Source of the DNA: Streptomyces sp. DH37
GTDB taxonomy: Bacteria > Actinomycetota > Actinomycetes > Streptomycetales > Streptomycetaceae
DNA: 56,634 nt
Reading direction: 5' to 3'
NCBI RefSeq assembly: GCF_029813835.1
Contig: NZ_JARVKV010000042.1
Span: forward strand, 1 to 56,634
Made by a program: the position numbers and the translations under genes. Numbering within the stretch: position 1 is the first letter of the stretch; each line of letters starts with the position of its first letter. The notes beneath the pieces were generated by a model. The model was given only the letters and a program-made list of their open reading frames with translations, ran no database searches and had not been told where the DNA came from. Shown here in pieces: positions 8,467-17,165 of this stretch.

Positions 8467-8888
8467 CTTCGTGTCTTCCCAGGTCAATGGTTTCTTGCCG
8501 AAGTCGTACGCAAGTACGGTCGTGTGGACTCGTGTTCGGGGGGAGTGCTTCCCGGCGACCCCCGGACGGGCCGGCGCGCCCGGCGCGCCCCCGCGCCCGC
8601 CGCCCGGAAACCGCTGGAACAGGGGCAAACGGAACCACCCCGGAGGGGGAGGCGACCGCCGACTTGCCCAAGTCGCCCGTGGCTTCGGTTTGCTCGCCCG
8701 ACACGGGCCACTACTGCGAAGTTCCGGAGCCGGATCCCCTGACCAGCGGCGATGGTCCGGCGGCGGTTCGGCGGATCCGCGACATCACCCCCGTACCGCG
8801 AGGGTGATGTCGCGGATCCGCCAGCCTTCGCCGCTCGGAGCCTGCTGAACTGATCGCGCAACGACAGGCCCTTCACAGGACGGAACCC
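8467..8888. promoter_or_regulatory. Divergent intergenic region with a 21-bp perfect inverted repeat
   Basis: No gene is apparent in these 422 bases between the AraC-type and MFS genes. The dominant feature is a perfect inverted repeat: arms at 8770-8790 and 8802-8822 with an 11-base loop. Each arm contains the self-complementary GCGGATCCGC. It ends 66 bases before the MFS start, so it would fold in the 5' leader or act as an operator. Confidence 0.6.
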
Positions 8889-10115
8889 ATGGCCTCGACA
8901 AACACCGCCGTCACGCACCACCCTGGCGGAACCGGCCTGCCGACCCGATCCCCGCTGATCGGATGGCTGGCCGTGGTCTCGGTGATGCTGGGAATCTTCT
9001 CGATCGTCACGACCGAGATCCTGCCGATCGGCCTGCTCACCATGATCGGGTCCAGCTTCACCATCTCGGACGGGATGGCGGGGCTGATGATGACCATGCC
9101 CGGGTTCCTCGCGGCCGTCTCCGCGCCGGTGGTCACCGTGGCGACCGCGCGCATCGACCGCCGCCTGATGCTGTGCGTGTTCATGCTCCTGCTGGCCATG
9201 GCGAACTTCCTGGCCGCCGTGGCACCGGACTACTGGCTCGTCCTGGTCTCCCGCGTCGTCGTCGGCATCGTCATCGGCGGCTTCTGGTCGATCGGCGCCG
9301 GACTGGCCGAACGCCTGGTGCCCGCGGAGTCGGTCGGCCGCGCCACGGCGGTGATCTTCTCCGCGGTGCCGCTGGGCTCGGTGCTCGGCGTACCGGCCGG
9401 CACCTTCATCGGCGACCTGGCCGGATGGCGCACGGCGTTCGTCGTCATGGGCGTCCTGACGGTCGGCGTGCTGGTCATGCTGATGCTGGTCATGCCGCCG
9501 CTGCCGCCGGAGCAGAGGACCCGCCTGAGCGTGCTGCGGGGCATGTTCGGCAACGTCAACACGCGTTTCGCGCTGCTGCTGACCTTCCTGGTCGTGCTGG
9601 CGCACTTCGGCACCTACACCTACGTGACGCCGTTCCTGGAGCAGGTCACCGAGATCGGGCCCCAGATGATCACCGTCTTCCTGCTGATCTACGGCGCCGC
9701 GGGCATCGCCGGCAACTTCCTGGGCGGAGCGGTGGTGGCGCGCCGCCCCCGGGCCACCTTCGGCATCGCCGCGGGCATGATCGCGGTCGCCGCCCTGCTG
9801 CTGCCGGTCCTGGGACGCTGGGAGCTCGGGGCCGTGGCCCTGCTGGTCATCTGGGGCGTCGGGTACGGCGCGATCCCCGTCTCCTCCCAGACCTGGTTCG
9901 CCAAGGCGGCCCCCAACGCGCCCGAGGCGGCCTCGGTGCTGTTCACCGCCTCCTTCCAGGCGACGATCTCGCTCGGCGCGCTGATGGGCGGCCTCACCCT
10001 GGACCGCAGCTCCCCGTCCACGGTCATGGCCCTCGGCGGCGTCACCGCCACCCTCATGGTCGTGGCCGTGTGGGCCCACTTCGCCCGGCGTCTGACGTGG
10101 TCGGACGGCACCTGA
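8889..10115 (+). CDS. MFS transporter (DHA1 / AraJ-like)
   Basis: A 408-residue inner-membrane protein with about twelve hydrophobic segments, the first at residues ~24-48. It has the DHA1-type pattern LMTMPGFLAAVSAPVVT in TM2 and a charged loop ARIDRRLM after it. A central break near residues 200-215 (PLPPEQRTRLSVLRG) separates the two six-helix halves. Family members export sugars, drugs and small aromatics by proton antiport. Its place beside the biosynthetic genes suggests product export or self-resistance (inference). The long hairpin just upstream may control it; a 34-base palindrome follows the stop. Confidence 0.88.
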   Translation: MASTNTAVTHHPGGTGLPTRSPLIGWLAVVSVMLGIFSIVTTEILPIGLLTMIGSSFTISDGMAGLMMTMPGFLAAVSAPVVTVATARIDRRLMLCVFMLLLAMANFLAAVAPDYWLVLVSRVVVGIVIGGFWSIGAGLAERLVPAESVGRATAVIFSAVPLGSVLGVPAGTFIGDLAGWRTAFVVMGVLTVGVLVMLMLVMPPLPPEQRTRLSVLRGMFGNVNTRFALLLTFLVVLAHFGTYTYVTPFLEQVTEIGPQMITVFLLIYGAAGIAGNFLGGAVVARRPRATFGIAAGMIAVAALLLPVLGRWELGAVALLVIWGVGYGAIPVSSQTWFAKAAPNAPEAASVLFTASFQATISLGALMGGLTLDRSSPSTVMALGGVTATLMVVAVWAHFARRLTWSDGT

Positions 10116-10193
10116 CCGCCGCAAGGACACCGGACGGCCCCCGCAACCCCCTGAAACGCCCCGGAACTCGCCCGGTCGCACGGTCGCACGGTC

Positions 10194-10227
10194 CGCGGTC
10201 CTCGGGCCGGCCGGCCCGAGGACCGCG
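10194..10227. terminator. 34-base perfect palindrome after the MFS gene
   Basis: The 17-base arms 10194-10210 and 10211-10227 are perfectly complementary with no spacer. The palindrome lies between the MFS stop (10115) and the asnB start (10258). It most likely acts as a terminator but could be an operator for asnB. A short tandem CGGTCGCA repeat precedes it. Confidence 0.55.
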
Positions 10228-10257
10228 AGCGACCACACCAAGGAGAGGACAACGTAC

Positions 10258-12108
10258 ATGTGCGGAATCGTCGGTTGGGTGGATTTCGAACGTGATCTGT
10301 CCCAAGAGCGTGCCGTCGCGGAGGCCATGACCCGGACGATGGCCTGCCGCGGCCCGGACGCCGAGGGGGTCTGGCTCGACCGCCACGCGGCCATCGGCCA
10401 CCGCAGGCTCTCCGTCATCGACCTGGCGGGCGGCAGGCAGCCCATGCTCGCCGAGGAGGGCGGTCTCCCGCCGACCGTGCTCACCTTCAGCGGCGAGATA
10501 TACAACTACCGGGAGCTGCGTTCCGAACTCGCCTCCCGCGGCCACCGCTTCCGGACCCAGAGCGACACGGAGGTCGTCCTGCGCGCCTACCTGGAGTGGG
10601 GCCAGGACATGGTCGGCAAGCTGAACGGCATGTTCGCCTTCGGGATCTGGGACGCCCGCCGCGAGGAACTGGTCCTGGTCCGCGACCGCATGGGCGTCAA
10701 ACCGCTCTACTACTACCCCACCCCCAACGGCGTCCTCTTCGGGTCGGAACCCAAGGCGATCCTGGCCAACCCGGAAGTCCCCCGCCGCGTGAACGCCGAC
10801 GGGCTCCGCGAGATACTGGACATGGTCAAGACCCCCGAGCACGCCGTCTTCACGGGCATGTCGGAGGTCCGCCCCGGGCACCTGGTCCGCGTGCGCCGCC
10901 AGGGGCTGAGCAAGCACCGGTACTGGGCGCTGGAGGCCGCGGAGCACACGGACTCCCTGGACCGGACCGTGCGCACCGTCCGGGAACTCCTCGAGGACAT
11001 CGTGTCCCGGCAGCTCATCTCCGACGTCCCGCTGTGCAGCCTCCTGTCCGGCGGGCTGGACTCCTCAGCCGTCACCGCGCTCGCCGCCAAGGCGCTGAAG
11101 GACCAGGGCGCCGGCCCCGTCCGCTCCTTCTCCGTCGACTTCGTCGGAGCCGCCGAGAGCTTCGTCCCCGACCCGCTGCGCAGCACTCCCGACGCTCCCT
11201 TCGTGCGCGACCTGGCCGAACTCGTCGAGGCCGACCACAGGGAGATCCTCCTGGACAGCGACGACCTCAGCGACCCGGTCGTCCGCGCCGCCGTCCTGGG
11301 GGCCACCGACCTTCCCCCGGTCTGGTACGGCGACCTGTGGCCCTCCCTCTACCTGCTCTTCCGGGCCGTCCGCGAGCGCTCGACCGTCGCCCTCTCCGGC
11401 GAGTCGGCCGACGAGCTCTTCGGCGGCTACAGCTGGTTCCACGACCCCGAGGTCCTCACCGCCGAGACCTTCCCGTGGCTCACCACCACACCCGGCCCCT
11501 TCTACGACGGCACCCCGCTCTTCGACAAGGGGCTCATCGGACGCCTCGACATACCCGGCCGCCGGCGCGACAGCTACCACGAGGCGATCGCCGAAGTCCC
11601 CACCCTCCCCGGCGAGACCGGACTGGAGAAGCGGATGAGGGAGCTCAGCTACCTCAACCTCACCCGCTTCGTGAACACCCTCCTCGACCGCAAGGACCGC
11701 ATGAGCATGGCCGTCGGCCTGGAGGTCCGCGTCCCCTTCTGCGACCACCGGCTCGTCGAGTACGTCTTCAACGCCCCCTGGTCCATGAAGAAGTTCGACG
11801 GACGCGAGAAGAGCCTGCTCCGCGCCGCCACCCGCGACATCCTGCCCAAGTCCATCGTGGAGCGGGTGAAGGCGCCCTACCCGAGCACCCAGGACTCCGG
11901 GTACGAGAAGAAGCTGCGCGACCGGCTCGCCGAGGTCGTCTCCAGCGGCGACGCCCCCATCCTCCCCCTGCTCGACCTGGACCGGGTCAAGGACCGCCTC
12001 AACCGGCCCGTCAGCTCGGAGAGCACGCAGATCACCCGCATCGACCTCGAGGTCCCGCTCTCGCTCAACGCCTGGCTCGAGTCCTACGACGTCACCCTGG
12101 ACCTGTGA
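10258..12108 (+). CDS. asnB: Glutamine-dependent asparagine synthetase family protein
   Basis: A 616-residue two-domain amidotransferase. Cys2 of the MCGIVGW start is the glutaminase nucleophile, and CRGPDAEG plus GHRRLSVIDLAGG complete the N-terminal Ntn domain. The ATP-pyrophosphatase loop LLSGGLDSSAVTAL (Ser264-Ser270) marks the synthetase half. The RBS AAGGAGAGG is strong. Canonical AsnB turns aspartate into asparagine. Within biosynthetic clusters AsnB-like enzymes also amidate other carboxylates, for example OxyD in the tetracycline pathway. Here it is followed by a GatC-like protein and an amidase, a pairing that could install and later remove an amide (inference). Ordinary asparagine synthesis cannot be excluded. 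Confidence 0.9.
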   Translation: MCGIVGWVDFERDLSQERAVAEAMTRTMACRGPDAEGVWLDRHAAIGHRRLSVIDLAGGRQPMLAEEGGLPPTVLTFSGEIYNYRELRSELASRGHRFRTQSDTEVVLRAYLEWGQDMVGKLNGMFAFGIWDARREELVLVRDRMGVKPLYYYPTPNGVLFGSEPKAILANPEVPRRVNADGLREILDMVKTPEHAVFTGMSEVRPGHLVRVRRQGLSKHRYWALEAAEHTDSLDRTVRTVRELLEDIVSRQLISDVPLCSLLSGGLDSSAVTALAAKALKDQGAGPVRSFSVDFVGAAESFVPDPLRSTPDAPFVRDLAELVEADHREILLDSDDLSDPVVRAAVLGATDLPPVWYGDLWPSLYLLFRAVRERSTVALSGESADELFGGYSWFHDPEVLTAETFPWLTTTPGPFYDGTPLFDKGLIGRLDIPGRRRDSYHEAIAEVPTLPGETGLEKRMRELSYLNLTRFVNTLLDRKDRMSMAVGLEVRVPFCDHRLVEYVFNAPWSMKKFDGREKSLLRAATRDILPKSIVERVKAPYPSTQDSGYEKKLRDRLAEVVSSGDAPILPLLDLDRVKDRLNRPVSSESTQITRIDLEVPLSLNAWLESYDVTLDL

Positions 12109-12186
12109 CCGGCCCCCGCGCCGCAAGCCGTCTCCGCACGGTCCGCCCTCACCCGCCCGCCGTGACCGGACCGCGGGTCTGAGACC

Positions 12187-12233
12187 GCCCGGCGGCCCCG
12201 CGCCTTTCCCCCGTACCAGCGGGGCCGCCGGGC
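12187..12233. terminator. Terminator after asnB
   Basis: Perfect 15-base arms at 12187-12201 and 12219-12233 enclose a 17-base loop, starting 79 bases past the asnB stop. Confidence 0.7.
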
Positions 12234-12288
12234 CCTACGACGTCGTACGGGCCCGTCCCCCGGGCCCGGTGCCGAGAGGAGGCACCTC

Positions 12289-12528
12289 GTGTCCCTGCCC
12301 ACCACCCCCCGGGAACCCGCGACCCGGCGGACGCCGTACGGACTCCGCGCCGACGCGCGGCCGGAGGACGGCCGGTCCGCCGAGGCCGCGGCCCTCGCCG
12401 ACCGCATACACCGGGACATCGGCGCGCTGCACGGTCTCGACCTCACCGGCCTCGCCCCCGCGCCGGTGTTCCGGGTGACCGACCACGTCGCGACCGCGCC
12501 CCGGGAATCCGCCGATGCAGCCCTATGA
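12289..12528 (+). CDS. Small GatC/AtzG-like protein paired with the amidase
   Basis: A 79-residue protein starting at GTG 12289 behind a strong GAGAGGAGG. Its 3' end overlaps the amidase start by 14 bases, so translation is probably coupled. The middle (ALADRIHRDIGALHGLDLTG) forms amphipathic helices and the end (APAPVFRVTDHVA) an extended strap. That shape recalls GatC and AtzG, the small subunits that wrap around GatA- and AtzE-type amidases. Similarity is weak and the assignment rests mainly on length, shape and position. If right, the amidase works as a heterodimer or as part of an amidotransferase. Confidence 0.5.
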   Translation: MSLPTTPREPATRRTPYGLRADARPEDGRSAEAAALADRIHRDIGALHGLDLTGLAPAPVFRVTDHVATAPRESADAAL

Positions 12529-13909
12529 GCTCACCCTCGCCGACGCGGCCGAGGCCATCGCGGCGAAGGACCTCTCGCCGGCCGAGCTCACCGACTCGGT
12601 CCTCCGGCGGTGCGAGGAGACCGAGGGCGCCCTCAACGCCTACGTCACCGTCACCGCCGAAACCGCCCGGTCGGCGGCGGCACAGGCGGAACGGGACATC
12701 CGGGCGGGGCGGTACCGCGGTCCTCTCCACGGCATCCCCTTCGCGCTCAAGGACGTCATCGACGCGTCCGGGGTGCCCACGACGGCCAGCTCCCGCGTCT
12801 GGGCCGACCGCCTCCCCGCGCGGGACAGCGCCGTGGCGGCACGTCTCACCGCGGCGGGCGCCGTGCTGGTCGGCAAGACCCACACCCACGAGTTCGCCTA
12901 CGGCCTCGTCACCCCCCAGACGGCCAATCCGTGGCACGCCGACCGCATCGCCGGCGGATCCAGCGGCGGTTCGGCGGTCGCGGTGGCCGCCGGCTCGGCC
13001 ACCTTCTCCCTGGGAACCGACACCGCCGGCTCCATCCGGGTCCCCGCGGCGCTCAACGGCGTCGTCGGCCTCAAGCCCACCTACGGCCTCGTCTCCCGCC
13101 ACGGCACAGCGCCCCTGTCCTGGTCCCTGGACCACGTCGGACCCATCACCCGGAGCGTCCGCGACGCCGCCCTGGTGCTGGACGCGATCGCCGGCCGCGA
13201 CCCCCGGGACCCGGCGAGCATCACCTCACCCAACCCCCACCGCGGGTGCGGGCGGTCCACCGATCTGCGGGGGCTGCGCGTCGGGATCCCGCGGAACCAC
13301 TTCTTCGAGCACGTGGCACCCGAGGTGGAGGAGGCGGTCCGGGCCGCCGTCGGGCGCATCGCCGAACTCGGCGCGACGCTCGTCGACGTCGAGGTTCCCC
13401 TGACCGAGTACCTCCTGCCCACCCTGTGGGGCCACATGAGCCCCGAGGCGGCCTCCGCCCACGAACACCACCTCCTGCACCACGCGGACCTCTTCGGCGA
13501 GGACGTGCGGGTCCTGCTCGAGGCCGGACGGCTCATCCCCGCCGGCGACTACCTGCGGGCCCAGCGTTCCCGCACCCTCATCCGCCGGGCCTGGCGGGAG
13601 ATGTTCGAAACCGTCGACGTGCTCGCGACACCGACCGTCGCCTGCACGGCGACCGGGCGCGGACAGCCCGCGGTGCGGTGGGGGGACGGCTCCACGGAGA
13701 CCGTCACCGACATGTACGTCAGGCTCACGGCACCGGCCAACGTCACCGGCCTTCCCGCGCTCTCCGTACCGGTCGGGTTCGACGGCAGCGGCCTCCCCAT
13801 CGGACTCCAGCTCATCGCCGACCAGCTCGCCGAACCCGACCTGCTGCGCATCGGCATCGCCTACGAGACGGCCCACGACAGCAGCGGCCACCTGGCCGGT
13901 ACGAGGTGA
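12515..13909 (+). CDS. Amidase-signature hydrolase (GatA/AtzE-like)
   Basis: A 464-residue amidase-signature enzyme. The Ser-cisSer-Lys triad is visible: Lys79 in FALKDVID, the GGSSGGSA loop at 147-154, and the nucleophile Ser173 in GTDTAGSIR. It hydrolyses or transfers amide groups in the cytosol. The family includes GatA (with GatB and GatC), AtzE (with AtzG), and free-standing amidases. No gatB is near, so tRNA amidation is unlikely. A small GatC-like ORF overlaps its start and asnB precedes it, suggesting work on an amidated intermediate of the local pathway. A strong terminator follows at once. Confidence 0.85.
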   Translation: MQPYELTLADAAEAIAAKDLSPAELTDSVLRRCEETEGALNAYVTVTAETARSAAAQAERDIRAGRYRGPLHGIPFALKDVIDASGVPTTASSRVWADRLPARDSAVAARLTAAGAVLVGKTHTHEFAYGLVTPQTANPWHADRIAGGSSGGSAVAVAAGSATFSLGTDTAGSIRVPAALNGVVGLKPTYGLVSRHGTAPLSWSLDHVGPITRSVRDAALVLDAIAGRDPRDPASITSPNPHRGCGRSTDLRGLRVGIPRNHFFEHVAPEVEEAVRAAVGRIAELGATLVDVEVPLTEYLLPTLWGHMSPEAASAHEHHLLHHADLFGEDVRVLLEAGRLIPAGDYLRAQRSRTLIRRAWREMFETVDVLATPTVACTATGRGQPAVRWGDGSTETVTDMYVRLTAPANVTGLPALSVPVGFDGSGLPIGLQLIADQLAEPDLLRIGIAYETAHDSSGHLAGTR

Positions 13910-13914
13910 GCGCC

Positions 13915-13956
13915 GGGGGAGCCGGGCCCCGGTCCGCACCGGGGCCCGGCTCCCCC
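13915..13956. terminator. Strong terminator after the amidase gene
   Basis: Perfect 19-base arms at 13915-13933 and 13938-13956 with a CCGC tetraloop begin 6 bases past the amidase stop. Confidence 0.85.
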
Positions 13957-13982
13957 GAGAGCCGGACTCGAGGGCCGGACTC

Positions 13983-14380
13983 GGGTGCGAGGAGGGCGGG
14001 AAGGCGGCTGACGCCCTGCCGCCACCTCGGGCCACCGGGTGTCTCGTCCCGGAGTTCGGCGAGTTCGGACTCCTCGGCGGCCACGCGGTCGAGTGCCTCG
14101 ACAGCGAGCGGCCGAAGACCGCCGGCGAGGGCCGGAAGGGCCTCCCGGGGACCGTAGCCCGTACCGACCGGCTCACCGCCCGGGCACCGTGCCGCGACGG
14201 GAGCGGCGGCCGCGACAGCCCCCGCGCCCTCCGGGCCTTCGAGGCAGTCCCGGCCCGGGCGGTGCGGCCGAGCGCCGCCCGCACGAGGCCCTCGCGCCCG
14301 TCCGGGGCCGTCTCGTCCAGGGTGTGGGCGAAGTCCGCGGCCATGTCGTTCCCGAAAGGGCCGGCGTCCCGGGTTCCCAC
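13983..14380 (-). pseudogene. Frameshifted DUF4259-family gene
   Basis: A GTG at 14380 with GAGGAG seven bases upstream starts a frame that reads VGTRDAGPFGNDMAADFAHT and on to ALGRTARAG. This resembles the Streptomyces DUF4259 proteins, which typically begin MGTWDTGPFxND. Around 14240 the similarity jumps one frame (DCLEGPEGAG, then VAARCPGGEPV, LRPLAVEALDRV, ESELAELRDETPGGPRW) and runs to about 13983. A single base appears to be missing in the GGGAC run, and no stop closes the second frame before the terminator. Function of the family is unknown. A sequencing error could mimic this. The left boundary is approximate. Confidence 0.6.
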
Positions 14381-14427
14381 GGTGATCTCCTCGCGTCGAC
14401 GCGCGGCGATCACCGCAGCGGCCACCG

Positions 14428-14453
14428 ACAGTGGCTGTCAACAGTGGCTGTCA
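14428..14453. repeat. Exact tandem duplication of a 13-mer
   Basis: ACAGTGGCTGTCA occurs twice in a row at 14428-14440 and 14441-14453, about 50-75 bases upstream of the DUF4259 start. On the minus strand the junction creates TTGACA, so it could contribute a -35 element. Nothing gene-like is seen from here to 14747. Confidence 0.7.
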
Positions 14454-14747
14454 GGGGAAAAGCAGGACGCGCTTCCGCGGGAGGGTGAAGTCGGCACGGC
14501 CGAACGTCCGGCGCTCGGGCGTCCTGGTCCGGCTGCACGACCTCCGGCGGCGCCCGAGTCCTACGGCTCGAGCGGGCCCGCGCCGCCGCCGACGCCGCCC
14601 TCACCCCGCCGCGTCGCAACGGCGGCGCCGGAGGCGCCGGCAGCGACACCAGGCCGAAGCGGATCATGCGGCACGGCGGTGGACGAGCCGCCCCGCCTCC
14701 GGCCGACGCGAGGGGCGGTGCGGGACGGCTCGTCGCCGATGTCGTCC

Positions 14748-16265
14748 TCAGGCGGGGACGGCCTGGGGGAAGGTGAAGAAGCCGTACGGGTCGTAGGCGC
14801 GCTTGACCCGGCTCAGCCGGCCGAGGTTGGGGCCGTAGTAGGCGTCGGCGTAGTCCTCCAGCCGGGTGTCGGGGAAGTTCACGTAGGAGTGGCCGTTGGA
14901 GTAGGGGTCGATGGCGTCGAACAGGCCGTCCAGCCAGCTCTGCGCCGCGTGGCTGTCCTCGGGGGCCGGAGTCGGCGAGGCGAGGCTGACCGTCAGGGTG
15001 GCGCTGTAGAGCGTGTCGCGGTGCGGCCAGGCCGTGCTGTCGACCGAGGGCAGGTTGCCGTTCTTCCCCAGACCCAGCAGGCTGATGACGCGGCTCTGCC
15101 CGGCCCGGCGGTCGGCGTCGAAGGCGGCGAGCATACCGTCGACGCCGGTCCGGGGCAGGGCACGGTCGAACATGCGGCCCCGGTTGAGGACGTAGGCCTG
15201 CCGGGGCAGGGTGGCCTCGGGGTTGCTGCCGGTCAGGTGGCAGGCGTCAGCGGTTCTGTCCTCGCATCCGAACACCCGCATCATCGCCCTCTCGTAGGGC
15301 ATCTCCTGCGTCACCCGCGTAGCCGGCGCCCGCCCGACCAGGGAGACCAGTTCGCCGAGTTCCTCGTCGAGTCGCTCCGCGGTGCCGAAGTGCACGCCGC
15401 TGACGACGACCACCGGCAGTGCGCCGGGTCCGGCGTCGGGCAGCCGCACCAGCGCCCCGCAGGCCAGGTCCTCGGAGGCGGAGTCGACCCAGTCCAGATA
15501 GCCCGAAACGGCCTGCTGGGCGTCGTCCCAGGTCCACGTCAGCGCGTAGTGGACGACCCTGGTGACGGGGGTGGGACGCATCCTGAAGTCGGTGACCACT
15601 CCGAAGTTGCCGCCGCCGCCTCCCCGCAGCGCCCAGAACAGGTCGGGGTGCTCATGCTCGGACGCCTCGACCACGCGCCCGTCGGCGAGGACCACCTGGG
15701 CGGAGAGGAGCCGGTCGGAAGCCGGGCCGTACTTGCGGTAGTGCCAGCCGATGCCGCCGCCGGTGATGAAACCGCCCGGGCTGACGGTGGGGCAGAATCC
15801 CCCGGGCACGGACGTCCCGTGCGGGCTCAGCGCCGTCACGATGTCCACCGACTGCGCGCCGGGGCCGAGGCGGACGCAGCCGGGAGCGGGATCGACGTGG
15901 CGCATGCGTGTGAGGTTGACGACCAGGCCCTCGGTGGTGGACCAGCCGCCGTAGCTGTGGCCGCCGCTGCGCACGGCGGTGTGTATGCCGTGGTGCTGGG
16001 CGAACAGCAGCGCGGCGGCGACGTCCCGGGGGGTCTCGGCGTAGACGACCGCCCGGGGACGGATGCCGTCGAAGCGGGAACTGGCCAGTTGCCGGGCCCT
16101 GTCGTACCCGTCGTCGCCCGGGAGCACCAGATCACCGCGCAGTCTGGCTTCCAGCCGGTCCCACCGGGTGCGGCCGGGGCGGGCGCCGGCGCTGCCCGCC
16201 GGGGCGAGCACACCGCTCGCGGCGGCGAGACCGGCGGCACCGAGTAGCGTACGGCGCTTTACCAT
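14748..16265 (-). CDS. Tat-exported FAD-linked oxidase (berberine bridge enzyme type)
   Basis: A 505-residue secreted flavoenzyme. Residues 1-28 are a twin-arginine signal (KRRTLLGAAGLAAASG, then Ala-rich). The FAD-binding type 4 domain carries both covalent attachment residues of bicovalent BBE-like oxidases: His103 in RSGGHSYGG and Cys158 in PGGFCPTVSPGG. The C-terminal BBE motif (SYVNFPDTRLEDYADAYYG) is present. Such enzymes oxidise alcohols, aldehydes or C-N bonds using oxygen, often as a last biosynthetic step outside the cytoplasm. It is the last gene of the nine-gene operon, 81 bases after pabC, so it may oxidise the exported product. The substrate is unknown. Confidence 0.92.
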   Translation of the reverse strand: MVKRRTLLGAAGLAAASGVLAPAGSAGARPGRTRWDRLEARLRGDLVLPGDDGYDRARQLASSRFDGIRPRAVVYAETPRDVAAALLFAQHHGIHTAVRSGGHSYGGWSTTEGLVVNLTRMRHVDPAPGCVRLGPGAQSVDIVTALSPHGTSVPGGFCPTVSPGGFITGGGIGWHYRKYGPASDRLLSAQVVLADGRVVEASEHEHPDLFWALRGGGGGNFGVVTDFRMRPTPVTRVVHYALTWTWDDAQQAVSGYLDWVDSASEDLACGALVRLPDAGPGALPVVVVSGVHFGTAERLDEELGELVSLVGRAPATRVTQEMPYERAMMRVFGCEDRTADACHLTGSNPEATLPRQAYVLNRGRMFDRALPRTGVDGMLAAFDADRRAGQSRVISLLGLGKNGNLPSVDSTAWPHRDTLYSATLTVSLASPTPAPEDSHAAQSWLDGLFDAIDPYSNGHSYVNFPDTRLEDYADAYYGPNLGRLSRVKRAYDPYGFFTFPQAVPA

Positions 16266-16346
16266 GGACGATCCTCCATACAGGACGAGGGAGACGGAAA
16301 AGGACGGAAAGCGAGGGGAGCCGGAGGGCGGAGGGGCACGGGCGGG

Positions 16347-17162
16347 TCACCCCGTGGGCAGGGAGCGCCGCTCCGGGGCCGGCAGCGGGAGCGCGAGCGC
16401 GTCCAGCACGTGCCGCCAGTGACCGGCCCGCGCGGCCGGGCCGGGCCGCAGGCCGGTCCTGACCCACGCCGTCACCGGTCTGATTCCGTGGAGGGCGTTG
16501 ACGAGCCAGGTCTCGCGCCCGTCCAGGTCCGCCGGGGTCACCCGGCGCCGCCGTACCGTGATGCCGTGCCTGCGGGCCCGGTCGGTGATCAGCGAGGCCG
16601 TGACACCGGGGAGGAGGCTCCCCGGCGCGTCGGGCGCGCACAGGACGTCCTCCTCCCACCACAGGAGGCTCGCGGTGGCCGACTCGGTGAGCCGGCCGTC
16701 CGGGGCGGTCAGCAGGGCGTCGTCGGCCCCGGCCGCCACGGCCCGGGCCTTCACCCGGGCCAGCCGTTGCAGATCCGGTCCTTTGCGGCCGGGCACGACC
16801 CGCGGGTCCGGCCGCTCCCAGAGCATGGCGCGGATGGCCGGCTGCCGTGGCGGAGCGGGGCGCAGCCGCAGTCCCAGGGTGTGGTCGGGGCGCAGCTCCA
16901 CGCGCGGGAACCACGCGCCGGTACGGGGCAGTTCGGCGACGGCGTGCCGCCAGAAGAGCTCCACACCGTCGAGGTCCGGCGCCGCCTGCCCGCACGCCTG
17001 GGAAAACCTGGCCATGTGCCGCTCCAGACCGCGCACACGCCCGTCCTCCACCAGCCAGGAGTCGGCCGCGAGCAGGTCGTCCGTGGCCGCCGGGGCGGGC
17101 CCGGGCACGAGGCCGGCACCGTCGTCCCAGCCGAGGTAACGTTCGTCCTCCGTGGCGTGCAT
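16347..17162 (-). CDS. pabC: Class IV PLP enzyme, probable aminodeoxychorismate lyase
   Basis: A 271-residue fold-type IV PLP protein. The Schiff-base Lys is in GRKGPDLQRLARVKA, followed by AGADDALLTAPDGRLTESATA, the family's cofactor-phosphate region (usually EGSTSN; here ESATAS). It starts three bases after the monooxygenase stop. Class IV members include branched-chain aminotransferases and 4-amino-4-deoxychorismate lyase. An ADC synthase gene in the same operon makes ADC lyase the best call: it would split ADC into 4-aminobenzoate and pyruvate. A D-amino-acid or branched-chain aminotransferase is the alternative. Confidence 0.78.
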   Translation of the reverse strand: MHATEDERYLGWDDGAGLVPGPAPAATDDLLAADSWLVEDGRVRGLERHMARFSQACGQAAPDLDGVELFWRHAVAELPRTGAWFPRVELRPDHTLGLRLRPAPPRQPAIRAMLWERPDPRVVPGRKGPDLQRLARVKARAVAAGADDALLTAPDGRLTESATASLLWWEEDVLCAPDAPGSLLPGVTASLITDRARRHGITVRRRRVTPADLDGRETWLVNALHGIRPVTAWVRTGLRPGPAARAGHWRHVLDALALPLPAPERRSLPTG

Positions 17163-17165
17163 CGG

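Noticed and set aside
8467..8628. N-terminal extension of the AraC-type regulator to 8628
   Set aside because: Low-complexity Gly/Pro/Arg sequence ahead of the DJ-1 fold, while GTG 8466 has a proper RBS.
14410..14667. 85-codon minus-strand ORF upstream of the DUF4259 remnant
   Set aside because: No family resemblance, no convincing RBS, and composition like noncoding sequence.
14262..16247. 661-codon plus-strand ORF over the FAD oxidase
   Set aside because: Antisense to a gene with covalent-FAD motifs and a Tat signal; the codon pattern is that of a mirror frame.
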